Shown: positions 31,715 to 43,570 of the stretch, piece by piece
Layout of the letters: the number at the start of each line of letters is the position of its first letter
Numbering within the stretch: position 1 is the stretch's first letter
From: Flectonema sp. DT1601
Taxonomy: Eukaryota > Euglenozoa > Diplonemea > Diplonemida > Diplonemidae
Assembly (NCBI GenBank): GCA_964019425.1
Contig: OZ025794.1
Span: forward strand, 1,364,001 to 1,428,000
Reading direction: 5' to 3'
DNA length: 64,000 bases
The notes under the pieces: model-generated
What the model saw: only the letters and a program-made list of their open reading frames with translations
Database searches by the model: none
Told to the model about the DNA's origin: nothing
Position numbers and translations under genes: made by a program

Positions 31715-32910
31715 ATGGCAGCCCAGTATGTGGCTCCCGGAATGCAGCAGATGGCATTACCAGGTCAGGTACAACCAACTGATTTTATGGCCCAGCGAGT
31801 TGCAGAGTTGACACACGAGAAAGCAGCTATGACTCAAGAACTTGCTCTTACAAAGAAACAACTACACGACGCCTCAGAGAACATTGTTGTATTAGAAGAG
31901 GGACAGGTTTTCTTATTACAAAAACATAAACAAATTGTAAGCGACTACCACACAAAGCTTCGTAAAGCAGAGGAGGAATCAAAGCAAGCAATTGAAAAGG
32001 CGCAAAATGAAGCAAAACTGGCCATCGAGCAGGTATCTCAGCTACAGCAAATGCAGCAACCTGCTCCACTGATGGATCCAGCTAAAGTAGAAGTGGCTCA
32101 GCTTCTTGGAGTTATTGAAGATTTACAGAGAGCCATAGATGAAAAGAATGAGCTAATCGACCTGCTGTCACTTCAACTAACTGATCTTCAACGTCAATCT
32201 GAACACGGAAAGCAGCGGATAACAGAAACCGAGGCAGCATTAGCGTCTGCGAGGTTTGAGGTATCAGAGCTGGTGCGTCGTCTTCAATCGCATGGGGAGA
32301 ATTCAGCTGCCGCACCGACACCTGTTCAGACTCTTCAGAATCAAAGTGTTGATTTGGAGTCTCTTACAGCACTTCTTGATCGCCGTGATTCTCAGCGTGC
32401 AGCTCAACTTCGAGTTCTTACCGATGATGTGTCTCACTTGAGAGCTCAATTAGTATGTCTTTAATTATATTATAGAAATGTTGTGTTGAGTTTATTTTAT
32501 ACAAAGCGTAACAACAACAATAACAGACGATGTCAACTATGGCACCACCACCACCGCCTGTTGGAGTAACACAACTGCAATCAATAAGTTCATTGGGTGT
32601 TGCTCCTATTCCACTCCCAGTTGGAAGTAGTACATTATTGCCGTCAACGTCTGTAGGTATATCAATGCCTTCTGTTGGTATCGCAACAACACCATTGCGA
32701 TCTCAACCTCATGTTGCAGTAGCAGCAACCATACCGATGACAACGACTGCTGCAGCAAATATTGTGCAGCCCCGAGTGACGTCTCCCAGAAGAACTCCAA
32801 GTCCTCTGTCTCGTGTTGCGCATTTAACTTCCAGCGACCTTCCTCTTCGAACTGGTATGACGCTGCCGCCCAGGGCTCGAGCGATATTTTCACCACCGAA
32901 ACCTCCGTAG
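31715..32910 (+). CDS. unrecognised coiled-coil protein with Pro/Thr/Val-rich tail
   Basis: No family recognised. After a short Gln/Met-rich start (MAAQYVAPGMQQMALPGQ), residues about 25-235 form a long predicted coiled coil (VAELTHEKAAMTQELALTKKQL, LLGVIEDLQRAIDEKNELIDLLSLQL). A 74-nt intron (32453-32526, GTATGT..AATAACAG, phase 0) joins a 127-residue tail rich in Pro, Thr, Val and Ser with SP/TP sites (VTSPRRTPSPLSR), possibly phosphorylated. Total 373 residues. The gene begins only 58 bp after the previous stop codon; the best acceptor, CTTTTCTAAAG, ends at 31658, two bases after that stop. Probably a structural or cytoskeletal protein (inference). Confidence 0.7.
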
Positions 32911-33386
32911 TTTAGGCTTCAGAGAAAAGTAGAAGGAAAGCAATAATTCCTAAAAAGTGATCATTTAGATTTCATAATGCAGTAAGGCACATCGGAGTGT
33001 TTTCTTTATTAGTTAGTTCAATAGATGTGTCGCGTTCATGGCTACACAAGTATCCCCTCTACGTGAAGTAGTACAGGGAGAAGTGTGTTCTTAAATTGTT
33101 GTAAATCAGGTTTTGTATTTTCGTAGATAGATATTATTTTTTTTATTGAATATTTTATTCTTATTTTCTTTTTTTTTTTTTTTTTTGAGTTTTTTTCAAA
33201 TTCTTATATCTATTTGTTCATCCAGGTTACTAGTGTGGGTCTAAGAGATTATGTTTGATTTGTTGTTGTAAGCACACTTTTTTATATTCCTTTTAACAGG
33301 TTTTACCCTCCCTCTTCACTTATCAGCTTACTTTGTTATTGTTTTTTTCAACACCTGTTTATCTTTTTTTGACATAAATTATTTAA

Positions 33387-33422
<36 letters not shown>

Positions 33423-33836
33423 AAAAAATACAGCACCTCCCGGTATACGAACAGCTAGGTAGGAATCGATCAATATTTGGATGGTTTTTTCCAAAAGACG
33501 GAAAACATTATTACGATACCGGAAGGACGTTTTCTAATATTTGGGAAGCGACATTCAACTGAAAGATGACAGTCACGATTCCGATTATAACCTTCTTGAA
33601 GACTATCTGAAGCCCTTTTGAATAGTACCTTCATACTTTGTGTAGAGAGACCCAGCTGTCTGTGTTTTAATAACTTTTCGAATATTTTTATTGCCTTGCG
33701 GAATACCAGTATCAGTGATTACTGTCGTTTGGTTAGTTATTCTTTTAAACAGAAGATGTAGTTGGTTGGTAATCTGGAGAATATTATTCAAAAACATTGT
33801 TGATTACTCTTTCCTCAGAGGGCTGCAAACTTCAAA
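32911..33836. other. AT-rich spacer before the kinesin gene
   Basis: No gene seen. T run at 33170-33186 and A run at 33393-33408 followed by (ATAA)n. A strong CTCTTTCCTCAG acceptor ends at 33818, 18 nt before the kinesin ATG. Confidence 0.6.
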
Positions 33837-36531
33837 ATGTCTAAAAGCGAAGCAGTTAAAGTAATGATTAGGGTGCGGCCTTTCAACAGCCGAGAGATGA
33901 AGACATGTGGAAATGGTGAGTTTCCAATGTCGATAATATATATGCACCCAGAAGATGAGAAGGTCGACGTACTCGCAGCAGACGGATCGATAGCTGACAC
34001 TTATGAGTTTGGGAAGGCTTTCTGGTCTATTCCGGAGTCACAAAAACAGATCTGCTCAAAACCATTTGCTGACCAAGAAGGAGTGTTTCAAGAAATGGGT
34101 ATCAGTACAGTAGAGTCTGCTCTTGAAGGTTATCACAGTTGTATTTTTGCTTACGGACAGACTGGTTCTGGTAAGACGTACACCATGCTTGGATCCCCTA
34201 CTGATCCTGGTGTCGCACCAAAGCTTGTCGACCATCTTTACGAACAACTTGAAACAGCCAACAAGCGAGGCTGGAAATACGAAATTGACTTATCCTTCAT
34301 GGAGATTTACAATGAAAAGGTAAAGGATTTACTCTTAGAAATCAACGTTGGATCCCCTAAACGTCGCAAATCAAGTAAAAGTCCCAGCTCTCCCGCATCA
34401 CCAAAAGGTTCACCAAAAGGTAAAGATCAATATGCGGCACTTAAAGTTCGTCAAGATAAGTTGATTGGTGTTCACGTTGCTGGTCTCACAAGATTAGGTA
34501 AGGCGGATGGGATGCAAGATGCTGAATCAGTTAAAAAGGTTATGAAGTTTGGTATGGAGCATAGAGCTGTTGCTGAAACAAAGATGAACGCAACATCATC
34601 GAGAAGTCACGCAGTGTTTCAGTTGTGCATAACAGCTAAGAATACACAAAAGGGTATAAATAGATACTCGCATATTAATATCGTCGATTTAGCCGGAAGT
34701 GAAAAGATAAACATGAGTGGAGCCCAGGGAGCAACCTTAGTTGAGGCTACCAGGATTAATTTATCCTTAACTACTTTGAGACGTGTCATTGATGCCCTCA
34801 TTCAAAACGCTACTGCAAAGGCTAAAGTACTTCCTCCATACAGAGACTCAATGTTGACATATATATTGTCAGAGTCTCTTGGAGGTAACAGTAATACTAT
34901 GATGCTTGCTACTATTTCACCATCAGAGATGAATAGAGAGGATACAATTAATACTTTAAGATACGCCATGAAAGCAAAATCCATCGTAAACACTGTTAGA
35001 CGTAACGAACAAAAACAAGAGACAAAAGTTGGTCATTTCGCTGCAGAGATTAATGCCCTTCGTCAACAACTTGTAGATGAGGATCCTGACGTACAAGAGT
35101 ATGAAGATCTGAAGAGTGATTTAGCGAGAAAACAAACCGCAATGTCTGCGGAGATACTTAAAATGAAAGAATCACAAGCTGAAATGGAAGACAGAAAGCA
35201 ATCAATCGTAGCTGCTTCCAGACGTAAAACAGAAGTAGAAGACGAGTTCAAAGCACTCAAACAAGAAGGCCTCGTAGAAAAGCATCGAATCCAAGAAGAG
35301 GAAGCTCGCGTACAGGAATTAGAAACCCAACGACTCCGTGATCTTCAACGCGAAGTCGCTCTCAGAGACGAACAAGCCGAAGCAAAATTAATTGAAGAAG
35401 CTCGTGTCAAGGCTGAGCTGGAAGAACAGAAGCAAGAAACAATCGAAACCCACGCTGCTCTACAAACTGATATTAATATTCTGAACAAGAGAAAGTTTGC
35501 TCTGGCATTTAAGAAAGCATTCATGCTAACAAAGGTTTCCGATAATAAAGGACATCTCAAGGGTCAGGTAGCCAGCTTAGTCGTTGAAATTGCAAAATGT
35601 GAAGAAGAAATTAAAAAAGTAGAAGAAAGCACGATAAGAACTCAAATAAGCACTCGAAGCATGGAAGCAGACATCCGTTACAGTTATGAAAAGTGTGAAG
35701 AGATTGAAACATCAACAACATTACAAGACCTTCAATCTCAAGCAGATGAAAGTCGTCTGTCTGGCGAAGAGCTGGAAACGGAAAACAACATTCTTCTGGA
35801 GAACTTATCAGAATTAAGAATCAAAGTTGGTACGTTAGAAAGAAGTAAAGCAAACGCAGTCGAAAGGTTGTTTACTAAACAGTGTGAGATCAATAGAAAA
35901 ACTGAGATGGCAAAGTCTATCAAAATTCGTCTTGAGGACAACCTAAAAGCAGTTCAAAGAGAGCTCTCAGACACTCGTGATGAAGTAAGACATGCTCGTA
36001 CTCTTCGTGAGAAGGCCAGAACTGGATCTGATTCTATCAAAACTAAGAAGCACCGCATGCTAATGGAAGCCGATGAACTGAATGAAAGAAATGAAGCACT
36101 CCACCTAGCACTCGATACTAACATGGGTCAACTTCACACTCAAACAAGAAGAGTATGTTTTCACGTTATCTCAATTAAACTTAAAGCTTCTATTAAACAA
36201 CACAATCAAAACAATAACATCAACTCAGCTTCAAGGACTCCACGAGGAATCAAAACCATTGGGAGATGAGATGAGGTTCAAGTCCATGTTACTGCAACTG
36301 GGATATGGCAGAGTCGCATCTAATGGTGGAAGGTATGCAGAACTCACTTTGTTGAGTAATCTTTTGTAATCCTTCTTAAATTAAATAACAAACAGAATCG
36401 CGACTCGCCCTGTTCCCTTCAATGCAAATTACCATTCTCCTTCACCATCACCTGTTCGTAGTGAGAATGGAGGAGTTCATCTCTCACCGAGAAGTAGTAG
36501 AGGATCACCATCTTTAAATGATCGAATGTAA
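33837..36531 (+). CDS. kinesin motor protein, N-terminal motor (kinesin-3-like)
   Basis: ATP-driven microtubule motor. Residues 5-385 are a complete motor: KVMIRVRPFNSRE, P-loop FAYGQTGSGKTYTMLG at about 102, switch I NATSSRSHAVF and switch II NIVDLAGSEK. A Ser/Pro/Lys-rich insert of about 22 residues (KSSKSPSSPASPKGSPKG) interrupts the motor near residue 182. A long coiled coil fills 390-770. The RPFNxRE start and GQTGSGKTYTM context resemble kinesin-3, but no FHA or PH domain is seen. Two introns near the 3' end, 36153-36228 (GTATGT..CTCAG) and 36333-36395 (GTATGC..AAACAG), lead to a Ser/Pro-rich tail ending SLNDRM; total 851 residues. The subfamily is uncertain. Acceptor CTTTCCTCAG 18 nt before the ATG. 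Confidence 0.93.
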
Positions 36532-38011
36532 ACAGTGAAACCATTGAATACTTTACCAGTTTTAGTTTGAGTTGTGGAAGTATCCGAAAGGACAATAGCT
36601 TCCCCTCATTGCGTGTACACGGATGACACGAGTTCTCCGAAGTGCGGTAGTCACCCTATTGTATCCCTTCTGTTACCACTTATAGTCTCATTTAGTTAAA
36701 GACGATCCCTTAGTGAGGGTTATTATGATGTAGATTGACACTTACCTGTCACACTACCACCTGTATCCAATTTATTTATTTATTTATATCAATTGTTTGT
36801 TTCTCTATTCACAAGTTCCTTCGTTGTTTTTTCTTCTTCTTTTTTTTTTTTTTGTGGTCTCGTTCGTTGGAATGACGAGAGAAAATTAACACCAGGTAAA
36901 CGAGACGTGGTAAGAAGAGGTTTTTTTTTTTTTCTTCTTTCTTTTCTTTTTCTACGGGTTAGCAGTTGCTAATTGCGTGTGATGAATGACAGGTGAGATG
37001 TTCTGTTTTAATAGCAATCCTCCACCAGTCAGTCAAGTCACGGTTACGTAAGACTGAGGTGTAATTAAAATGCTTCTCACTTAGAGGCAATAATGTAGGG
37101 TGTTGGGTGTTGTTAAGGGACAAGGAACACAACTTCACAATCCTGTCCCTGTGCGAGTACCATTACAGTTTTTCTGTTATTTTTTGTATTCGTTGAAAGG
37201 GATGGCTGAGGCCTTCTCAATACCCAAGTATTGTACTTCGGTGGTGGTTTTTTTTATTTTCTTATTTTTATTTTTCGCATTTAACAAGTATTGTAAGAAC
37301 GAAGTCGAGAATGTTGACAGCTATGTTTGATAAACTTCCTTTAGCTTTATCGTTTGTAGTTTAATTCAGTTCACGGTTTCGTGCACAAACAAACAGGCTT
37401 GTCTTTTTTTCTCTCTTCAACAGGCTATTCATTTCAGCTTCAGAAAGTGGTTTTTATTTTTCGCACAAACTTGTAGTGGTAGGGAGGGGGGGATTTTTTT
37501 TTATTATTTTTTTTTTTTTTTGTTAGTATCTTTTCGAGACGGGAAGCCTTCCCAAAATATTAATTTTTGCAGTTATTTCCCTTTTATGAAAGTTCACAGT
37601 ATTGTTCAATAGACTCGTAAGAAATGTTGAATGGACACACCAGACTGTGTATACTGACTACGTATGTACTTGTCATTTGTTGTATTGTTTTTTTTCTTCT
37701 TTTCCCCCTTCAAATTTTCTTTTGTTCGATTTGTTGCAGAACAGTTTTCCAAGACGCCCCTCATCTTGTATTATTCACGTATTAGTGATTTCCCGAGCCA
37801 GACGGGTTCGATCCCGCCTCAGCTCCGTGCGATTTCGTAATAATCCATAAAACTAATATCTGACGAGAGTTATTTGTTACCTACAGGAGTTGTTACAGAA
37901 TTAAATTATCCGTTCACTAAATTAAGTGTTGTATAGCTTCTGACGTTTACCTTTCGGTATTGATAACTAAACTTTCTAACTCTTTTCTTTTCAGTCAGAC
38001 AAGTCCAGAAG
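36532..38011. other. 1.5-kb spacer before POLA1
   Basis: No gene supported. T-rich tracts at 36835-36855, 36920-36950 and 37493-37522. GGGTTCGATCCC near 37804 resembles a T arm but no tRNA fits around it. A CTCTTTTCTTTTCAG acceptor, the strongest in the window, ends at 37994. Confidence 0.6.
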
Positions 38012-41000
38012 ATGACTCGAAGAGGAGTTGGTAGCGGCATCAAGCCCAAGAGTTTCGACGATCTTGCAGCAGCATTCGATGACGACGATGATGAAAGTGA
38101 GGAAGAAGCCCCACTGACAGCAAAGGAGATGTTGGATGCAGAAACAGCCAGAAAAAAGAAAAGAAGAGCAAAAACTACCCGAGAAGAGAAGAAAAAGAAA
38201 CGACCACCGATGCCTGCGGCACCACCCCTACCAACAACAGTTGAGACACCAGAGAAGAATAAGTCGCAACTTTCATTTAAACAATCGCATACTGTTGGTG
38301 GGTTGTCAGGTCTTCACAGTGATGATGAAGAAGATGATGTTACTAAATATCTTAAAGAGAAACATCAAAACTCTGATGGTTCGGGAGACGAGAACTCCCC
38401 GACAGGTGTAAGTTCGCTATTCTTCAGCGACGCACCTGAGGAAACGAAGACGGCGAAAAAGAGATCAGCCCCTGACGCTGAACAGGAAGGCGAATACATG
38501 ACTGACGCACAAGCAACAACCGCTCGCGTCAACCAAAAGTCAAAGCAGCCACAACAGCAACAAAAACAACAGCAGTCAGGAAGAAATTTCACCGTCAGAG
38601 AGACAAAGAAGCTTGAGGAGGTAAAACCCGTTGCATTTAATTTTTCTGGGGGTCCTACCAACCAATCGAAAATATCAACTTCAGCAACCACAGTAAACCC
38701 TGACAACTTACTCTTTTACTGGCTTGATGCCAGAGAAGATGGTTCAGGTCTTCTTGGTACTGGAGGACATAATAGTCCAGGAACTGTTTATTTATTTGGT
38801 AAAATAATAGTTGGAGGCCGAGCAGAGTCTTGTTGTTTAAGAGTTGGTGGGTTACAAAGACAGGTCTTTATGCTTCCAAGAACTGACGTAGAAGTCATTG
38901 ATGCACAAAGAGAAGTCAGCAGACTATGCAGCGAGAGGGGGATTAGCAAGCGACGTGTTGATGTTCGAGATCGTTGGTATGCTTTCGAAGATGATGGGAT
39001 TCCGAGAGATGTGTCAAAATGGATAAAACTATCCTACGATCCTTCTTATAGAGAACTTGGTATTACTCCCAACCACAGTACTGACGTTCAAAAATATCTG
39101 AATTCCGTAACCCACGCCTTTGGTGACAACAGATCATTCCTTGAAATGTTTCTTCTGAAGAAAAGATTAAAAGGACCATCTTGGATTGAAATCCCGAGAT
39201 CTGCTCTTACTAAACTAACACCAGGTGAGCAAACTAGTCATTGCAGATCTGAGTATTTAGTAAGTACTTACAAGGCGATGAAAACTAATTTGATACAGCC
39301 TCCTGTACCACCAAAATTAAAAGTTATATCAGTCTCTCTTCACACTTACATGAATGAAAGGAACTCAACGAATGAGATTATTGGGATTTCGTGTGTTAGC
39401 TACGTAGATGTTGATGTAGAGAAACCTGCAAGTCAGAGTGACCGTGCTCATCGTTGGGCAGGTATCCGACCAGGAGGTGACTTACCGAGACTTCCTGCTC
39501 CGCACATGATCGATTCATTTTTCAAATCGAGAAGCGTTGCAACTCCGGCACAATTTCACTCCGAGTCACAACTGCTGTCGTCATTCTTAAATATTATTCA
39601 AACTGAAGACCCGGATATGTTTATTGGTCACAATTTCCTATCCTACGATTTGGACGTCCTCCTCCATCGAATGTCACATCACAAAATCCCCAACTGGGAC
39701 ACTCTTGGTAGACTTCGTCTCAAACATATGCCTCGACTTCAATCTGGTGTTGGTGGTAGTGGTGATTCTACTTGGGAAGAGAGATCAATATTAGCAGGAA
39801 GGTTAGTAGCTGATACTTATTTACTTTCGAAGGAGTACTACGGCAGGGCTGAGAACTATAAACTTCGACAGCTCGCTTGTGAACTAAAGCTTGGAGTTAC
39901 TGAAGACACACTTCAAGTACCTGACTACGTTAGTAACGGAACTGAATTAGATACTGTTGAGTTATTATTTCATATTATCAGCAGAACTGATGAGAAGTCA
40001 GGATTAGCATTCAAACTCGCAGATTCACTTCAAGCAATTCAGTTAACAAAACGACTAACCTTTTTAGCTGGTAATCTTTGGTCAAGAACACTTACAGGAT
40101 CAAGAGCAGAACGAACTGAGTACTTGTTAATGCACGATTTCTATAACCAGAAATATGTTCTTCCTGATAGGAGAGCTGCTCGTACAAAAACAACAAAGAG
40201 AAAAGCAAAATACAGCGGAGGAATGGTTTTAGAACCGAAGAAAGGATTGTACACGGATTACGTTCTTCTGCTTGATTTTAATTCACTTTATCCATCAATT
40301 ATTCAGGAATATCAAATTTGTTTTTCAACTGTCTCGCGTACTTCTGATGAAGATGACGAAAGTGTTCCAGCTGTTCCTCAATCAGAATCTCTCTCATGTT
40401 CAAAGTGTCGCGACAATTCAAAAAATTGCACTCATAAATGTATTCTTCCGAAAGCAATTAAAGGTCTCGTTGATGATCGACGTCAAGTTAAAAAACTATT
40501 ATCATCAGAACGAAACCCAGACATGCGTGCCCAGTATGATATTATTCAAAAGGCATTAAAGTTAACAGCTAACAGTATTTATGGTTGTCTTGGTTTTGAA
40601 CACAGCAGATTCTATGCGCAGAAGTTAGCAATGATGGTGACCTACCAAGGTATTGTATTTTAGTTATTCTGGTATGAACGGAGAGAAGAAAAAAAAAAAA
40701 AAAAAAACATCAACAGGACGAGAAGCTCTCGCAACTACCATCGATCTTGTCCACCAGCTACCAGAACATAATTTAAATGTTGTTTATGGAGATACAGATT
40801 CAGTTATGGTAGACTGCGGTATTCCTAACACGGCACCAGTACAACAAGCGATTGATAAAGCAAATGTTGTAAAGAGAGCTGTGAATAGTAAATATAATAG
40901 TTTAGAGATTGATATCGATGGAATATATAAAAGTATTCTACTCGTTAGAAAAAAGAAATACGCTGCAATGACGATGGATCCTTCAGGACAATCTCACAGA

Positions 41001-42200
41001 GAAGTTAAAGGTTTAGATCTGGTTAGACGAGACTGGTGTTCATACACGTCAGATGCTCAAACTGTTATATTGGATTTTATTTTAAGTGGCGAAGAAGAAG
41101 AAGTCGTTCGCGAAAACATTTTAAAATACCTGGAGGACTTAGCAGCTGAGGTTCGATCACCAGAAGCTCGTCTTGAGCGTTTTATTATAACAAAATCACT
41201 AACAAAAGACCCTTCTGGGTATGTTGACGGAACATCACAACCTCACGTTGTAGTAGCCCAACGTCTACAACAAAATAAAATTCCAGTTAAGGTTGGTGAT
41301 TTTATTCAGTACATAATATGTACGGGAAGTCATTCAGAAAAACTTAGCGCTAGAGCGTTTACTCCTGAGGAAATAATTCATCACAATAAGACAATAGATA
41401 AAGAGTGGTATTTAATGCAACAGTTTCATCCTCCGATTTCAAGATTATGTGAACACATTGCAGGTCTTGATAGTCACATATTACAACACAGTTTAGGATT
41501 AGAAGTAACTGAACCAACCAACGCTATTGAAGCAACAGATAAAGAAACATCAGAATATCTAATCACAGCACCATCGTTGTATAGAAATTTATCTGAGAGA
41601 TTCTACCCGCTGGCGATTCCTTTGAATGCTTGTAAGAAGTGTGGTGTAGTACCAGAAACAGGTCTCGATACTCATCATATAATTAAAGAAAGACTTCTTA
41701 ATTGGAATGATAAGTGTATAGCTGGATCAGGATTGTTTGTTTGTTTGAAGTGTGGAGAGCACATCGATCTTAAACAGGTATCTCAAACAGTGGTAAGCGA
41801 GATTCGTCGACGTCAGCGAGAGTATGCTGCGTGTCCTGTTGGGTATGAGTGTGATTACATACCAGATGATCAAGACTACATTACAGATAGACATATCAGA
41901 GATTATGTTGATTTTGTTAAAGCTTTATTCAACATGCCTGAATGGTTTAGAGTAGTACTTCAGTTAATTCAAAGCGTTCCAATAGAAAAGATCACAACTA
42001 TCACTGGAAGGGGAAGTTCATATTCACCTGACTTTCTTCAAAAGGAAGTTCTTGAGAAGGTCTATGCTCTCCTTAGTGATGATGAATTAAATCAAGTTCA
42101 TTCTGTAATTGAATACGTTGAGCCACTCGCTAAACAATATGCGAGATCATCCATAAACATTGGATCACTATTCGCTAATGTCACTCGATACACTCTCTAG
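38012..42200 (+). CDS. POLA1: DNA polymerase alpha catalytic subunit
   Basis: B-family polymerase that extends RNA primers at origins and on the lagging strand with primase. The N-terminal about 220 residues are disordered: an acidic FDDDDDESEEE patch, basic KKKRRAK stretches and Gln runs. The exonuclease-like fold follows (about 390-640) and, as in other alpha polymerases, shows no obvious acidic exonuclease triad. Polymerase motif A is LLLDFNSLYPSIIQEY (about residue 755), motif B LTANSIYGCLGFEHSRFYA, motif C VYGDTDSVM (about 903). Cys motifs CKKCG (about 1185) and CLKCG mark the C-terminal zinc module binding the B subunit. A 67-nt intron, 40650-40716 (GTATTG..CAACAG, phase 1), splits VTYQ-GREAL exactly where the family is continuous. 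Total 1373 residues; family about 1460. Acceptor TTTTCTTTTCAG 17 nt before the ATG. Confidence 0.96.
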
Positions 42201-42528
42201 TTTGAATGACTTCCTTCCAATAAGTTGTGTTTATTAAGACACAACCTTCTCTTTGTCAATGGGAATGCATTACGGTTTCCTTAGATTTTCTGTACTCAAA
42301 ATGTTTTTTTTTTTAATAGTTTTCTTATGTTTTTTTAAAAAAAAAAAGTTTGTAGTGTTAAACGAACATCTTTTTCTTAATACGAAATGAAACAACTAAT
42401 GAGACAAGCATTCCTTTATCAGAATACAAGCAGTCTTATGAAGAAGAGTTCAGGTTCCCTCCCCAACCAAGTTCGATGTATTTTGTTTGTTTTCCTGTTA
42501 ACACACCACACAGTAATCGTTTAGAAAG
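42201..42528. other. spacer after POLA1
   Basis: No gene seen; contains T and A runs at 42305-42350 and a CCACACAG acceptor ending at 42513. Confidence 0.55.
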
Positions 42529-43071
42529 ATGCTTCAGAAAACAACATGTGGATCAGGTGCAGTATTACCTGGTCAGGTAATGGATGGTAAAGAACTTCAG
42601 GGAACGAGAGTAAAACTAAAAGATGGACTATACGTAAGTTGTACCACATACAATGCTCTGGGGATGGTTCATAGGGCTGGTGAGATCTTTGCTGTTGCTC
42701 ATCCGGTTGTGAAGACTGGATTTAAAATAAATGACGGAAAGCGGAGACTTGATACTAAAAGTAACTACCAACAGTCTTATGGAACTGCTGGTGGGGGAAT
42801 GTTTTGTAAACGACCTCAGAAATATCATCCAAACGCACCGAGAAATCGACTTCCTCCGATGACTGAAACCCGCAGAGCTTGCAGATATGGAGCACGTCCA
42901 CAGTCAGCTTCTACCAGTTGTGTTATAAATAATGCTCCAGACTATGCTGGTCGTTTTGTAACTGTACAACAACGAAGTTATACTCGTAAAGGAATGTATC
43001 CAACTGGTTATGCTAATCAAGGAATAGTAGCTGCTGCTACCAAGTGGCATCATCAACGAATTAAAGATTAA
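42529..43071 (+). CDS. small basic orphan protein
   Basis: No family recognised. 180 residues, basic, Gly/Tyr/Arg-rich, no membrane segment, signal peptide or coiled coil. Conserved-looking patches are FKINDGKRRLDTKSNYQQSY, KYHPNAPRNRLPPMTETRRA and YTRKGMYPTGYANQG; short Tyr/Pro/Arg-rich proteins of this style are common among axonemal microtubule inner proteins, but this is only a resemblance. The frame is supported by protein-like composition through its whole length, an acceptor (CCACACAG) 15 nt before the ATG and its place in the co-oriented gene row between POLA1 and POLE2. Confidence 0.65.
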   Translation: MLQKTTCGSGAVLPGQVMDGKELQGTRVKLKDGLYVSCTTYNALGMVHRAGEIFAVAHPVVKTGFKINDGKRRLDTKSNYQQSYGTAGGGMFCKRPQKYHPNAPRNRLPPMTETRRACRYGARPQSASTSCVINNAPDYAGRFVTVQQRSYTRKGMYPTGYANQGIVAAATKWHHQRIKD

Positions 43072-43570
43072 ATAGTTTTCTTTTGTCGTCTGCTGGCTCA
43101 AATTTAGTTCTTTTTGTCAAAGTGACACTTTCAATTATCACGAGACTCTCTCTGTCCCAGTTCAACTTTCTATCATATAAAGATATCCTTCCCTGCAAGC
43201 AGCTGATGGGATCGTCGCAGCCTCCCTCCTGAATAGTGACCCTTTTTCTGTCATCAGGTTTGCATCAAAGGCTCTTCGATTGAAGCCAAACGTTTTCGCT
43301 TCAATTACCGATTGGTGAGTTTTAATAAAATGCTGTACCCCTTTTTGGAAGTCATCTTTCCAAAAAAAAAAAAAACAGACACTTCTGTGGTTCTGAATTA
43401 TAGTGCTGATCCGAAACTTTCGAGAAAAAAAAAGAAAGAAAAGAAAGAAAGAAAAAAAAAAAAAAAAGCAAGTCTTGTTATTTACACTTCGAACTTGGAT
43501 ACCGTCCGTGATCGGCTCACCACTATTGCTTGTTAAGTATTATTTTCTAAAAAGGAAGATAACAAAGAAT
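43072..43570. other. spacer before POLE2
   Basis: No gene seen. A-rich runs (43361-43375, 43425-43468) create an in-frame Lys-rich extension upstream of POLE2 that I regard as non-coding. Confidence 0.55.

Noticed and set aside
37790-37835. GGGTTCGATCCC resembling a tRNA T arm
   Set aside because: The loop is 6 nt and no acceptor, D or anticodon arms fit around it on either strand.
43403-43570. Lys-rich N-terminal extension of POLE2
   Set aside because: It is made of A homopolymers, lacks family similarity and lies before the acceptor.
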